Assembly: GCA_028697725.1 (NCBI GenBank)
Contig: JAQVEG010000016.1
Coordinates: forward strand, 11,464-47,780
Direction of reading: 5' to 3'
DNA length: 36,317 nucleotides
DNA from: Anaerostipes sp.
Lineage (GTDB): Bacteria; Bacillota; Clostridia; Lachnospirales; Lachnospiraceae
Numbering within the stretch: the stretch's first letter is position 1; every line of letters begins with the position of its first letter. A program made the position numbers and the translations under genes. Of this stretch, positions 1-7,602 are shown piece by piece. Below the pieces are notes generated by a model that worked only from the letters and a program-made list of their open reading frames with translations, was not told the origin of the DNA and did not search any database.

Positions 1-1
1 A

Positions 2-217
2 CTAAATCGTACCTTAAAAGTTGTGACTCCAGTTACTAAAACAGCAAATGAACTTGTCCCTTATGTAATGCCTCTAGGGGATGTAAGTGATATTTCTGTT
101 CTTCTTACAAAGAATCAAAAGGAAAAGGATCTAAAAGTTTATACAGAAAAGGATAAAGTGTATGCAAAATATGGAGCAGAGAAGCTAGGGGCTGTTTCAT
201 TGTGTGAGAGTAAATAG
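2..217 (+). CDS. 3' end of an unidentified protein (partial)
   Basis: An open frame runs in from the left edge and stops at 217, giving about 71 C-terminal residues. The frame continues upstream of the GTG at 23 to the first base of the window, so that GTG should not be taken as the start. The tail is lysine-rich and ends in a KLGAVSL stretch, loosely like the beta-rich C-terminal domain of D-Ala-D-Ala carboxypeptidases (PBP5_C), but no catalytic motif is present in this fragment. The family is therefore not assigned. A strong hairpin terminator follows 5 bases after the stop. Confidence 0.6.
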   Translation, partial: LNRTLKVVTPVTKTANELVPYVMPLGDVSDISVLLTKNQKEKDLKVYTEKDKVYAKYGAEKLGAVSLCESK

Positions 218-222
218 AATGA

Positions 223-268
223 TACAAGTATAGGGAGTCTATCTGCAGATAGGCTCCCTATACTTGTA
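223..268. terminator. Bidirectional hairpin terminator
   Basis: A 46-base inverted repeat centred on TGCA (TACAAGTATAGGGAG on the left, CTCCCTATACTTGTA on the right) lies between the converging ends of the partial gene and the lipid kinase. It can serve both genes. Confidence 0.85.
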
Positions 269-286
269 TATTTATATAGTGTTAAA

Positions 287-1204
287 TTAATCGTCATTGG
301 ATCTGGAAACTAAGATGTTTAATGCTTCTGGTACAATAGAAATATGAACTGGGAAGCCTTCACTTAGTATCTCACCATCATAGTCAATGGCAATTTCGTG
401 TTCGTCACTTGTCTGATCAATGGTGATTTCTTTTGTTTGAAAATATTCAATGGATGGATGATTTGGATGTGCTCCTTGCATTAGCTTAAAGAGTAAATCT
501 GGAGCAGTTAAGAAGTCAATCTTTTTTAAAATCATAACATCTAAATATCCATCAGACACAGAAGCTAAAGGTGCGGCATCACCAAATCCCCCTACGCTTT
601 TTGAATTGGCTACTAAAAATACCATGGTTTCTGTTGTCTCAGAGAATTCTTTGGCGTCATAATTTAATACCATGTGTTTGGCAAATTGTTTTGGAAGTTC
701 CTTAGCACCTTCAAGGTAATAAGCCATCTTACCAAGAACCGCTTTTTTATCCTTTGGTACTTTGTAAGCAATATCAGTTAAAAGTCCACCAGCCAGAACG
801 TTGATAAAATATTCGTTATTGACACGTCCAATATCCACTAGCTTTGTGGAAAAATCTTTGATCATCTCGCAAAACCCAGCAGCATCCTGTGGTAACTTCA
901 TATATGTAGCAAAGTCATTCACAGTTCCAGCTGAAATAATGGCCAGAGGAGTGTGACTTTTGCTGGTAACAAGTCCGTTGGATACTTCGTTTAAGGTTCC
1001 GTCTCCTCCAACTGCAACCACATAGTCATATTCGCCGGCTTTCAAACAGGCGACACGATTCTTTGCGTCATCTTTTTTCTTTGTATAGAAGACATCAATA
1101 GTAGATGTAATCTGATCTAATATAAGTGTTGACATAATCTCCTGTAGAGTAGATTCAATATTCTGCTTTCCAGAAGATGGATTGATAACAAATAAAGCTT
1201 TCAT
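287..1204 (-). CDS. Diacylglycerol/lipid kinase, DagK/YegS family
   Basis: This 305-residue protein has the lipid kinase (DAGK catalytic) fold typical of YegS/BmrU/DgkB enzymes, which phosphorylate diacylglycerol or related lipids at the membrane. The N-terminus MKALFVINPSSGK carries the family's opening NP.SG motif. The nucleotide-binding GGDGTLNEV motif lies near residue 70, and SAGTVNDFA replaces the more usual LGTGNDFA. The ATG at 1204 is preceded by GAGGAGG at good spacing. An in-frame extension to 1270 is possible but would run through the tRNA-Arg gene, so it is rejected. The gene lies directly downstream of that tRNA on the same strand and may be read from its promoter. Substrate is not determined by the sequence. 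Confidence 0.9.
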   Translation of the reverse strand: MKALFVINPSSGKQNIESTLQEIMSTLILDQITSTIDVFYTKKKDDAKNRVACLKAGEYDYVVAVGGDGTLNEVSNGLVTSKSHTPLAIISAGTVNDFATYMKLPQDAAGFCEMIKDFSTKLVDIGRVNNEYFINVLAGGLLTDIAYKVPKDKKAVLGKMAYYLEGAKELPKQFAKHMVLNYDAKEFSETTETMVFLVANSKSVGGFGDAAPLASVSDGYLDVMILKKIDFLTAPDLLFKLMQGAHPNHPSIEYFQTKEITIDQTSDEHEIAIDYDGEILSEGFPVHISIVPEALNILVSRSNDD

Positions 1205-1245
1205 AAAAGCCCTCCTCTTCTTCCTGAAACTTATATGAACAAAAA

Positions 1246-1317
1246 CACGCCTGGCGGGAATCGAACCCACAACGGCCCCTTAGGAGGGGGCTGTTATATC
1301 CATTTAACTACAAGCGC
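1246..1317 (-). tRNA. tRNA-Arg (anticodon CCT)
   Basis: Read on the minus strand the 72 bases fold into a cloverleaf. The acceptor stem is GCGCTTG/CAGGCGT with one G-U pair. The anticodon stem GCCCC/GGGGC encloses loop CTCCTAA, giving anticodon CCT (reads AGG). The T arm GTGGG-TTCGATT-CCCGC has the standard TTCGA. The discriminator is G and CCA is not encoded; a run of T follows. Confidence 0.93.
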
Positions 1318-1330
1318 AAAGCTATATATT

Positions 1331-1359
1331 ATTCTATCTTCTGGATAGATAAAAGTCAA
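1331..1359 (-). promoter_or_regulatory. Sigma-A type promoter of tRNA-Arg
   Basis: On the minus strand TTGACT (1359-1354) and TAGAAT (1336-1331) are separated by 17 bases, with the mature tRNA beginning 13 bases downstream. It is the only good promoter seen upstream of the lipid kinase, so it may drive both. Confidence 0.6.
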
Positions 1360-1377
1360 ATGAAATTGAGGGAAAGA

Positions 1378-1406
1378 TTGACTTTTTCCGCATTTTTCTT
1401 TAAAGT
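1378..1406 (+). promoter_or_regulatory. Sigma-A type promoter of the AGCS symporter operon
   Basis: TTGACT at 1378 and TAAAGT at 1401 are 17 bases apart, 35 bases before the symporter ATG. It diverges from the tRNA promoter, with the two -35 boxes about 20 bases apart. Confidence 0.5.
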
Positions 1407-1441
1407 AGTAAGAATAGAATAAAAGATAGAAGAGGTAGGCA

Positions 1442-2809
1442 ATGAAAGCAATAAATAATTTTGTATGGGGACCAGTGATGCTTGTCCTATTAATGGGGAC
1501 AGGAGTTTTTTTGACATTTCGATTGAAGTTTCTTCCATGGAGGAATCTTCCTTATGCACTTAAAATGGTGTTCGCTAAGGACAAGAATCCAAAGCATGAA
1601 GGAGATATTTCAGGATTTCAATCACTGATGACAGCGTTAGCAGCGACCATTGGAACTGGGAATATTGTAGGTGTTAGTACAGCTATGGTACTTGGTGGTC
1701 CAGGGGCATTTTTATGGATGTGGATTAGTGCATTGTTTGGACTATCAACTAAATATGCAGAGAGTGTTTTAGCGGTGAAATATCGTGAAACCAATGAAAA
1801 TGGGGAGATGTGTGGTGGACCCATGTATGCTATGAAGAATGGATTCAAGATAAAGTGGATTGGTCTTACCTTAGCATTTTTATTTTCTGTTTTCACTGTA
1901 TTTGCATCTTTTGGAATTGGAAATATGACACAAGCCAATTCTATTGCTGAGTCGTTAAAGAATTTGTTTGAAATTCCAAGTGTAGTAACAGGAGCAGTTG
2001 TGGCACTTTTGGCATTGGCTATTTTAATTGGTGGAATTAAGAGTATTGGTAAGGTTTGTGGCTTTTTTGTGCCAAAGATGGCTGTTTTCTATTTTGTCAT
2101 GGGGCTTGTAGTTATCTTTATTAATCGTGCCAATTTAGGTCATGGTATTTATATGATTGTAAAAATGGGACTTTCTCCAAGGGCTATGGCAGGAGGAGTT
2201 GGTGGAACCATTATCTGTAATATGCTATCAGCATCCCGTTGGGGAATTGCAAGAGGAATTTTTTCCAATGAAGCTGGGCTTGGTTCAGCACCAATTGTAG
2301 CAGCAGCGGCAAGAACAGATCATGCTTCACGACAGGGATATATTAATATGACAGGAACATTTTTTGATACTCTGGTTGTTTGTAGTGTAACAGGCCTGGT
2401 AGTTGCATCTTCAGGGGTGTTAGGAACAGTAGGTGCCGATGGAAAATTAGTGACTGGAGCAGCACTTACCATTATGGCATTTGAAAAGGCGTTAGGTTCT
2501 GCAGGAGAATTAATTGTAGGACTTGGAATTATGATGTTTGCATTTTCTACCATTATAGGATGGGAATATTATGGCGAAAAGGGTATGGAATATTTAGTAA
2601 ATAAAAAGTGGGTTATTATTATTTACCGAATTGTTTATTGTGGGATTGTGTTTGTAGGTGCTAATATAGAATTAACAAAAGTTTGGAATTTCTCAGATAC
2701 TATGAATGGTCTTATGGCAATACCAAACTTAATATGTTTATTGGTTTTACATAAAGATGTTGTCAAAGAATGTTTTGATTTTGAAAGAATTAAGAAAGGA
2801 AGCGAGTAG
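1442..2809 (+). CDS. Sodium:alanine/amino acid symporter, AGCS family
   Basis: This 455-residue integral membrane protein belongs to the alanine or glycine:cation symporter family (AlsT/DagA type), which imports small neutral amino acids with Na+ across the plasma membrane. Supporting sequence includes the N-terminal FNNFVWG/VLLMGTGVFLTFRL-like start, the conserved TALAATIGTGNIVGV segment near residue 65, the GGP.Y loop, and the NEAGLGSAP motif near residue 275 that is diagnostic of the family, all within some ten hydrophobic helices. An RBS (AGAGGTAGG) precedes the ATG at 1442. The next gene starts 2 bases after the stop, so the three genes to 4158 are probably one operon. Confidence 0.95.
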   Translation: MKAINNFVWGPVMLVLLMGTGVFLTFRLKFLPWRNLPYALKMVFAKDKNPKHEGDISGFQSLMTALAATIGTGNIVGVSTAMVLGGPGAFLWMWISALFGLSTKYAESVLAVKYRETNENGEMCGGPMYAMKNGFKIKWIGLTLAFLFSVFTVFASFGIGNMTQANSIAESLKNLFEIPSVVTGAVVALLALAILIGGIKSIGKVCGFFVPKMAVFYFVMGLVVIFINRANLGHGIYMIVKMGLSPRAMAGGVGGTIICNMLSASRWGIARGIFSNEAGLGSAPIVAAAARTDHASRQGYINMTGTFFDTLVVCSVTGLVVASSGVLGTVGADGKLVTGAALTIMAFEKALGSAGELIVGLGIMMFAFSTIIGWEYYGEKGMEYLVNKKWVIIIYRIVYCGIVFVGANIELTKVWNFSDTMNGLMAIPNLICLLVLHKDVVKECFDFERIKKGSE

Positions 2810-2811
2810 AC

Positions 2812-3363
2812 ATGAAGAAAGCGTACATTTTCTTTGCAGATGGTTTTGAAGAAGTAGAAGGATTAACGGTGGTTGATATACTACGCCGTGGACAAATTGA
2901 TATAAAGACAGTCTCTATTACTTCATCTAAAAATGTAATAAGCAGCCATGGAATTAAGCTGGAAACAGATATGGTGTTTGATGAAGTAAAAGAAGAAGCA
3001 GATATGTATATTTTGCCAGGGGGAATGCCAGGAACCAAGTATCTTGGTGACCATGAAGGACTAGGGAATATGCTGAAAAATGCCAATGAAGATGGAAAAT
3101 ATTTAGCTGCAATCTGTGCTGCACCAACGGTATTTGCCAAGTATGGTTTTACAGATGGAAAAAATGCAACGTCATATCCAGGTATGGAGTCAGAGATGAC
3201 TGGAGCAAATTATTCTTTCGATAAAGTTGTAGTTGATGGAAATATTATTACAAGCAGAGGGCTTGGAACTGCGATTTTATTTGCAGGAACTTTGCTAGAA
3301 TTACTAAAAGGAACAAAAATCAAAGAGGAAGTCTTAGAAAGCATTGTTTACGAGGATAAATAA
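2812..3363 (+). CDS. DJ-1/PfpI family protein
   Basis: At 183 residues this is a full-length DJ-1/ThiJ/PfpI domain of the YajL/DJ-1 branch. It shows the conserved Glu in the GFEEVEG motif (E16), the LPGGMPG loop, and the nucleophile-elbow cysteine in AAICAAPT (about C102) that is oxidised in DJ-1 proteins. Members are linked to oxidative-stress protection, protein or nucleotide deglycation, or chaperone activity; which applies here cannot be told. It lies 2 bases after the AGCS gene, with an RBS (GGAAGCGAG) inside that gene's end, and is followed without a gap by the DUF1189 gene, which suggests translational coupling. Confidence 0.92.
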   Translation: MKKAYIFFADGFEEVEGLTVVDILRRGQIDIKTVSITSSKNVISSHGIKLETDMVFDEVKEEADMYILPGGMPGTKYLGDHEGLGNMLKNANEDGKYLAAICAAPTVFAKYGFTDGKNATSYPGMESEMTGANYSFDKVVVDGNIITSRGLGTAILFAGTLLELLKGTKIKEEVLESIVYEDK

Positions 3364-4158
3364 ATGGATAATACAGAGAAGATAAGTATTTGGGAGCAAT
3401 TTTGGATATCATGCACCAAACCAAGTCAATATAAAAAGCTGATTGGAGTTTCTAAGGGTAAGATTGTAATCTTTGTACTTTTGGTAACGCTTATTACGAC
3501 ACTTTTTGGAACAGTCATGGATTTAGTTGGACTAAATGTTAGTATTGGAGGGGTTGATAATTTTATTGAGAATCGGCTGCCCAAATTTCAATTGAAAAAT
3601 GGAGCATTGACTGCTGATGAGGATATGGATTTTACGGTTTCTGGTGTTAGAATTATTATGAATACAAAGGAAAAAACAGTTTCTGAGAGTGAGTTTAATA
3701 ATCAGGCAGCGATGGAAATATATTTTTCTAATACACAGATGGTGTCGGAAAATCATGCCATTGGACAGAAGCTTACAATTAATTTTGCAGATTATAAGGA
3801 TGCAGTAGTAAGTAATGACACTTTATTAAAATATGTACCAATTGTATACTTCTTGGCGATTTTGACTATGTGTTTAAGTTTTGTATTTACGTTGATTGGA
3901 TACTTGTTATTTGCTGCGTTTATGGCATGGCTTGCCAACTGGAGCTTTAAATTAAGAAAGCAGAAAATTCCATTTGGAGCAGTATATCAAATTGCACTGT
4001 ATGCAAGAGTTCCATGTATGTTAATAGGAACAGTGGGCAGCTTAATTGGATTTCCATTTTTTGCATCTACTATTTGGTGGTGTATTTCCTATATTGCTAC
4101 CTATGAATTAATCCTGTTTGCATTTAGAGAGCCAAAAAAAATGAAAGCTAATCTTTAA
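3364..4158 (+). CDS. DUF1189 family membrane protein
   Basis: This 264-residue protein starts with the DUF1189 signature region (WEQFWISCTKPSQYKKL), then one membrane helix (residues about 30-50), an extracytoplasmic beta-rich middle of about 110 residues, and three further helices at the C-terminus. That layout is typical of DUF1189, a Firmicutes family without assigned function. The ATG follows the preceding stop codon directly. It ends the operon; a strong terminator begins 22 bases on. Confidence 0.85.
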   Translation: MDNTEKISIWEQFWISCTKPSQYKKLIGVSKGKIVIFVLLVTLITTLFGTVMDLVGLNVSIGGVDNFIENRLPKFQLKNGALTADEDMDFTVSGVRIIMNTKEKTVSESEFNNQAAMEIYFSNTQMVSENHAIGQKLTINFADYKDAVVSNDTLLKYVPIVYFLAILTMCLSFVFTLIGYLLFAAFMAWLANWSFKLRKQKIPFGAVYQIALYARVPCMLIGTVGSLIGFPFFASTIWWCISYIATYELILFAFREPKKMKANL

Positions 4159-4180
4159 ATTAAAAAAAGAATAGAATGAA

Positions 4181-4215
4181 AAAGAGTTGCAGCGAGAGAG
4201 GCTGCAACTCTTTTT
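4181..4215 (+). terminator. Rho-independent terminator of the AGCS operon
   Basis: Inverted repeat AAAGAGTTGCAGC / GCTGCAACTCTTT with a 7-base loop, ending in a T run. From here to 4337 no gene is seen; a weak AT-rich hairpin at about 4299-4325 may end the opposing amt transcript. Confidence 0.85.
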
Positions 4216-4337
4216 CATGTCATAGGCTTTTGTCTAGTACGATTAATAATGATTAGTCTGTGTTTCAAGTAATAGATTAGAAAGAGCTATATTTTCAATT
4301 ATATTCCTTATGGGAAGGAAATAATAATTGACAGTTA

Positions 4338-5576
4338 TTAATGATCTCCTTTGATAGCGAAGTCTGCATATCCAGATACACCATGTTCAGAGATGTCCAT
4401 ACCGATTATTTCTTCTGCTTCGCTTGCACGAAGACCGATGGTAGCTTTGATTACGTTGAAAATGATAAGTCCTGCAACGACGCAATATAGAGCAACAGCT
4501 CCAACACCGATGAATTGAGCTTTAATAAAAGCCATACGAGTAATATTATTTGCTGTTAAGAAGTCGTTTGTTGCCAATGGACCTACAAGTAATGTTCCAA
4601 CAACACCACAACCTAAATGAACTCCACAGGCACCAACTGGATCATCGATTTTTGCAACTTTGTCTAAGAATTCTATAATAAAGACAACGACGCATCCACA
4701 GATAATACCGATTAAAATTGCTCCATAGTTGCTGACTGCATCACATCCTGCAGTGACTCCAACCAGTCCAGCAAGGGAACCATTTAATGTCATGGATACA
4801 TCTGGTTTACCATAGCGAACCCAGGTGATAATCAATGCAACTAGTGTAGCAGCACAGGCAGCTAGGTTTGTTGTCATTGCAATACTTCCAAGTGTATCAG
4901 TTGCAGCGGTTGTTGATCCACAGTTGAATCCAAACCAGCAGAACCATAAGATAAATACTCCTAAAGCACCAAGTGCAATGTTGTGTCCAGGAATCGCTTT
5001 TGGCGTTCCATCTGCCTTAAATTTACCAATACGAGGTCCAACAGTAGCAGCACCAACCAATGCTAACCATCCACCAACAGAGTGAACTGCAGTAGATCCA
5101 GCAAAATCATGGAACCCTAGGTTTGCTAACCATCCACCACCCCAGATCCAGTGACCTGTAATAGGGTAAACAACTAAACTGATTAATGCACTATAGCATA
5201 GATAAGAAGAAAATTTTGTTCTTTCTGCCATTGCTCCAGATACAATTGTTGCAGCTGTTGCACAAAATACTGTGTGGAAAATCATAAACACACCAGGTGT
5301 TAAGTCTTTAAATGCTTGTAAATTTAGTGATGTAGGATGAAAGAATCCTGAAGTTCCAACGATTGGATTGTCGCCTCCAAACATTAATGCAAATCCAACT
5401 AAGAAAAAGCAAAGGGAACCAAGTACAAAATCCATTAGGTTTTTCATAATAATGTTGCTTGAGTTTTTAGCTCGTGTAAAACCGGTCTCAACCATTGCGA
5501 ATCCTGCTTGCATAAAAAATACTAAGAAAGCAGCAATACAAGTCCAGACGATATTTAATAATTGTTGTGTATCCAT
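4338..5576 (-). CDS. amt: Ammonium transporter AmtB
   Basis: This 412-residue Amt/MEP/Rh channel conducts ammonia/ammonium across the plasma membrane. It has about 11 hydrophobic helices, the AMVETGFTRAKN N-terminal signature, the HDFAGSTAVHSVGG segment carrying the conserved Asp and the first pore His, and the second pore His in GACGVHLGCG. The C-terminal tail (IGLRASEAEEIIGMDISEHG) is the cytoplasmic segment that contacts PII proteins. It lies downstream of glnK on the same strand, the usual pairing, with GlnK expected to gate the channel when nitrogen is ample. RBS GAGGAGG precedes the ATG at 5576. A terminator-like hairpin sits directly upstream of that RBS. Confidence 0.96.
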   Translation of the reverse strand: MDTQQLLNIVWTCIAAFLVFFMQAGFAMVETGFTRAKNSSNIIMKNLMDFVLGSLCFFLVGFALMFGGDNPIVGTSGFFHPTSLNLQAFKDLTPGVFMIFHTVFCATAATIVSGAMAERTKFSSYLCYSALISLVVYPITGHWIWGGGWLANLGFHDFAGSTAVHSVGGWLALVGAATVGPRIGKFKADGTPKAIPGHNIALGALGVFILWFCWFGFNCGSTTAATDTLGSIAMTTNLAACAATLVALIITWVRYGKPDVSMTLNGSLAGLVGVTAGCDAVSNYGAILIGIICGCVVVFIIEFLDKVAKIDDPVGACGVHLGCGVVGTLLVGPLATNDFLTANNITRMAFIKAQFIGVGAVALYCVVAGLIIFNVIKATIGLRASEAEEIIGMDISEHGVSGYADFAIKGDH

Positions 5577-5594
5577 AAGTCATATCCTCCTCAA

Positions 5595-5654
5595 TAAAAA
5601 AGGAGATAATTTCAATACAGCGCCTTTGTCATTCGCTCTATTGAGATTATCCCC
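5595..5654 (-). terminator. Terminator/attenuator between glnK and amt
   Basis: In the minus-strand transcript an arm GGATAATCTCAATAGAGCG and an arm CGCTGTATTGAAATTATCTCC form a stem of about 20 pairs with few mismatches and an 11-base loop (AATGACAAAGG), followed at once by TTTTTT. The amt RBS comes just after. Readthrough of this terminator would set the amount of amt mRNA relative to glnK. Confidence 0.7.
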
Positions 5655-5704
5655 ATTGATAATGTTCTCGTTTCATATTAATTTTTATTCTTTCTATTTG
5701 TATC

Positions 5705-6046
5705 CTATAAAGCATCTGGTCCAGTTTCACCAGTACGGATACGAATTGTTTGTTCCACTGGTGATACAAAAATTTTACCATCTCCATATTCTCCAGTACG
5801 AACTGTGTTCACGATGTCTTTTGTAACCTCATCAACAATTTCAGTTGGCATTACAGATTCAACTTTAATCTTAGGTAAAAGGTTAGAATTTAACTCATTT
5901 CCACGATATTTTTGTAGAAATCCTTTTTGATTACCGTATCCCATAATATTTGAAATCATAAGACCGGATACTTTGTGAGCTTCCATAATGTGTTTTACAT
6001 CAGTCAGCTTTTCTGGTTTAATAACAACCACAACTTTCTTCATCAT
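5705..6046 (-). CDS. glnK: PII nitrogen regulatory protein (GlnK/GlnB)
   Basis: This 113-residue protein is the size of a PII trimer subunit, which senses 2-oxoglutarate and ATP/ADP and docks on AmtB. It shows the family's N-terminal KK..VIKPEKL strand, the GYGNQKG Walker-like turn, the T-loop region ending NLLPKIKVE, and the C-terminal nucleotide-binding segment GKIFVSPVEQTIRIRTGE. The T-loop has RGNEL where E. coli PII has RGAEY, so the uridylylated Tyr51 is absent. Start: two ATGs follow AGGAGG; 6046 (MMKK) or 6043 are both possible. The longer frame to 6085 would use the terminator region as coding and is rejected. Confidence 0.95.
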   Translation of the reverse strand: MMKKVVVVIKPEKLTDVKHIMEAHKVSGLMISNIMGYGNQKGFLQKYRGNELNSNLLPKIKVESVMPTEIVDEVTKDIVNTVRTGEYGDGKIFVSPVEQTIRIRTGETGPDAL

Positions 6047-6068
6047 AATATTTTCCTCCTTTAAAAAT

Positions 6069-6110
6069 AAAAAAAGACGTCCCAAACCTAATGTTGGAAC
6101 GCCTTCGTTC
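6069..6110 (-). promoter_or_regulatory. Leader attenuator of glnK (mutually exclusive hairpins)
   Basis: In the short leader RNA, GAACG-AAGG-CGTTC (6110-6097) can form a small hairpin at the 5' end. The same CGTTCC bases can instead pair with GGGACG to make a stem (GGCGTTCC/GGGACGTC) followed by seven T, an intrinsic terminator ahead of the glnK RBS. The two structures cannot coexist. This is the layout of an attenuator; the factor that decides is not visible. Confidence 0.6.
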
Positions 6111-6122
6111 TTGATTGCTTTT

Positions 6123-6150
6123 ATTATACATGACTTGATTTATTTGTCAA
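6123..6150 (-). promoter_or_regulatory. Sigma-A promoter of glnK-amt
   Basis: Minus strand TTGACA (6150-6145) and TATAAT (6128-6123), both perfect consensus, with a 16-base spacer. Transcription should start near 6116, leaving a leader of only about 70 bases before glnK. Confidence 0.8.
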
Positions 6151-6170
6151 TAAAATTTTTGAAAAAATGA

Positions 6171-6199
6171 TTGCATAAAAAATAAGACAAAGATAAAAT
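6171..6199 (+). promoter_or_regulatory. Probable promoter of the EamA gene
   Basis: TTGCAT at 6171 and TAAAAT at 6194 with 17 bases between, 24 bases ahead of the EamA start codon and divergent from the glnK promoter. Confidence 0.45.
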
Positions 6200-6223
6200 A
6201 GAATTCAGTGAGGAGAGAAAAAT

Positions 6224-7138
6224 ATGAAAAAACAAATGAAATTGCAGCATGTTCTTTTGGCTGTGTTAGCTACATTTTTTTGGGGAAGTGCTTACCCAAG
6301 TATTAAAATAGGATATGAATTATTTCATATATCGGGAAATGACATTGGAAGTAAATTACTATTTGCAGGAACAAGATTTACCATTGCAGGTGTGTTACTA
6401 CTGCTGTTTTTTAAAGCAGCCAGAGAGGTAACCAAGACAAAAACTGTAATATTTAAGAAAGAGGATATGGGACATTTGTTTCTCCTTGGATTGATACAAA
6501 CTACAATACAGTATATTTTCTTTTATTTGGGACTTGCCAATACAACTGGAGCAAAAGGTGCGATTATGAATTCTTTTACAGCATTTTTCCCAATTATAAT
6601 TGCTCCTTTCTTTTTTAAGAAAGATAGAATTACAACACAAAAGATTGCTGGGTGTATCATAGGCCTTATTGGAATTGTTGTAATTAATTTTAATGGAGAT
6701 AGTTTAGTGGGATTTAGGCTAACAGGTGAGGGATTTGTACTGATTGCTGCAATGACTCAAGGAATTGCATCTATTTATAGTAAAAAGTTAGCAGGGCGAA
6801 TTCACGTGGTGCTGATTGCTGGATATCAGTTATTGTTTGGAGGGATTATGCTTCTTGGAATAGGGGCAGTAACTGGTGGAAATCTGAGCTTTTCTCTGTC
6901 AGGGATTGGTTTGCTTCTATATATGGCATTGATTTCGTCAGTGGCATTTAGTGTTTGGAATTATTTACTGCTAAATAATTCTGTGAGTGCTGTTTCTATT
7001 TACAATTTATTGATTCCGGTTTTTGGAACAATCTTGTCGGGAATTTTTTTGAAAGAAAATATTTTTACCATATCTCATGGTGCCGCTATCTTTTGTGTAT
7101 GTGCGGGAATATGGATTGTAAATAAGAATAAGTCATAA
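6224..7138 (+). CDS. EamA family (drug/metabolite) transporter
   Basis: This 304-residue membrane protein has about ten helices in two EamA repeats. The first repeat begins AVLATFFWGSAYPSIKIGYE, with the W-G-S/A-x-P/F motif typical of the DMT superfamily, and the second begins near residue 155 (GEGFVLIAAMTQGIASIYSKKLAG). Such proteins export amino acids or other metabolites, or import nucleotide-type compounds; the substrate is not readable from sequence. Start at the ATG after GAGGAGAG. It stands alone between its own promoter and a terminator. Confidence 0.9.
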   Translation: MKKQMKLQHVLLAVLATFFWGSAYPSIKIGYELFHISGNDIGSKLLFAGTRFTIAGVLLLLFFKAAREVTKTKTVIFKKEDMGHLFLLGLIQTTIQYIFFYLGLANTTGAKGAIMNSFTAFFPIIIAPFFFKKDRITTQKIAGCIIGLIGIVVINFNGDSLVGFRLTGEGFVLIAAMTQGIASIYSKKLAGRIHVVLIAGYQLLFGGIMLLGIGAVTGGNLSFSLSGIGLLLYMALISSVAFSVWNYLLLNNSVSAVSIYNLLIPVFGTILSGIFLKENIFTISHGAAIFCVCAGIWIVNKNKS

Positions 7139-7150
7139 AAAAGGACAGTA

Positions 7151-7181
7151 AAAAACCCAGATAGGGAAATCTGGGTTTTTT
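7151..7181 (+). terminator. Rho-independent terminator after the EamA gene
   Basis: Perfect 12-base stem AAAAACCCAGAT / ATCTGGGTTTTT with a 6-base loop and trailing T run. Confidence 0.9.
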
Positions 7182-7309
7182 GAGGGGAGTATAAATAAAT
7201 TAATAAGGGGTTATAATACAAAAGATTCTCCAATCCTTTGTATGGCTTAATTATATAATGGTATAGAATAAAAAGCAAGACATAATTGAAAAAAATACAA
7301 AAAACACAC

Positions 7310-7338
7310 GAATATTTTTTCCCACTTTGTTCACACTA
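7310..7338 (+). promoter_or_regulatory. Possible forespore (sigma-G/F-like) promoter
   Basis: GAATA at 7310 and CACACTA at 7332 are 17 bases apart. This resembles the B. subtilis sigma-G consensus (GAATA, about 17-18 bases, CATACTA) with one deviation. The -10-like element is part of a palindrome TTCACACTAATAGTGTAA, which might instead be an operator. Similarity only. Confidence 0.3.
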
Positions 7339-7367
7339 ATAGTGTAAATTCAGAAAGGAGAATTCAT

Positions 7368-7520
7368 ATGTCAAAAAACAAATCTTCAAATTACAACAGT
7401 CAAAACAGCCAAAGCAATGAAAGTAACAACCAAAGTAACGCGAATAACAGCAGTTCTTCTCAAAACTCAAAGAATCAAAACAAATCACAAAACAAGAGTC
7501 AAAATTGTAACAAGTACTAA
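7368..7520 (+). CDS. 50-residue Asn/Gln/Ser/Lys-rich peptide
   Basis: A small frame starting MSKNKSSNYNSQNSQSN and ending SQNCNKY. It consists almost wholly of Asn, Ser, Gln and Lys, with one Cys near the end and no hydrophobic segment. It has a good RBS (GAAAGGAG, 8 bases from the ATG) and its own strong terminator, so it is a genuine monocistronic gene despite its size. The composition recalls gamma-type small acid-soluble spore proteins and coat peptides, and the sigma-G-like promoter points the same way, but no homologue is recognised and the function is open. Confidence 0.7.
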   Translation: MSKNKSSNYNSQNSQSNESNNQSNANNSSSSQNSKNQNKSQNKSQNCNKY

Positions 7521-7528
7521 AAGAAGAT

Positions 7529-7565
7529 ACGCCCGGGGTAAAATCCCGGACGTTTCTTTTTTTTT
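7529..7565 (+). terminator. Rho-independent terminator of the small peptide gene
   Basis: Stem ACGCCCGGG / CCCGGACGT with a 7-base loop followed by TTCTTTTTTTTT. Confidence 0.9.
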
Positions 7566-7602
7566 GGAATAAAATAAAGGATATAGAGAAAGTCATGTTG
7601 AA

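Noticed and set aside
23-217. Complete 64-residue gene starting at GTG 23
   Set aside because: The frame is open to the window edge and no RBS precedes the GTG; it is the end of a longer gene.
1205-1270. N-terminal extension of the lipid kinase (start at 1270)
   Set aside because: It overlaps the 3' end of tRNA-Arg, lacks an RBS, and the ATG at 1204 has GAGGAGG and the family's normal N-terminus.
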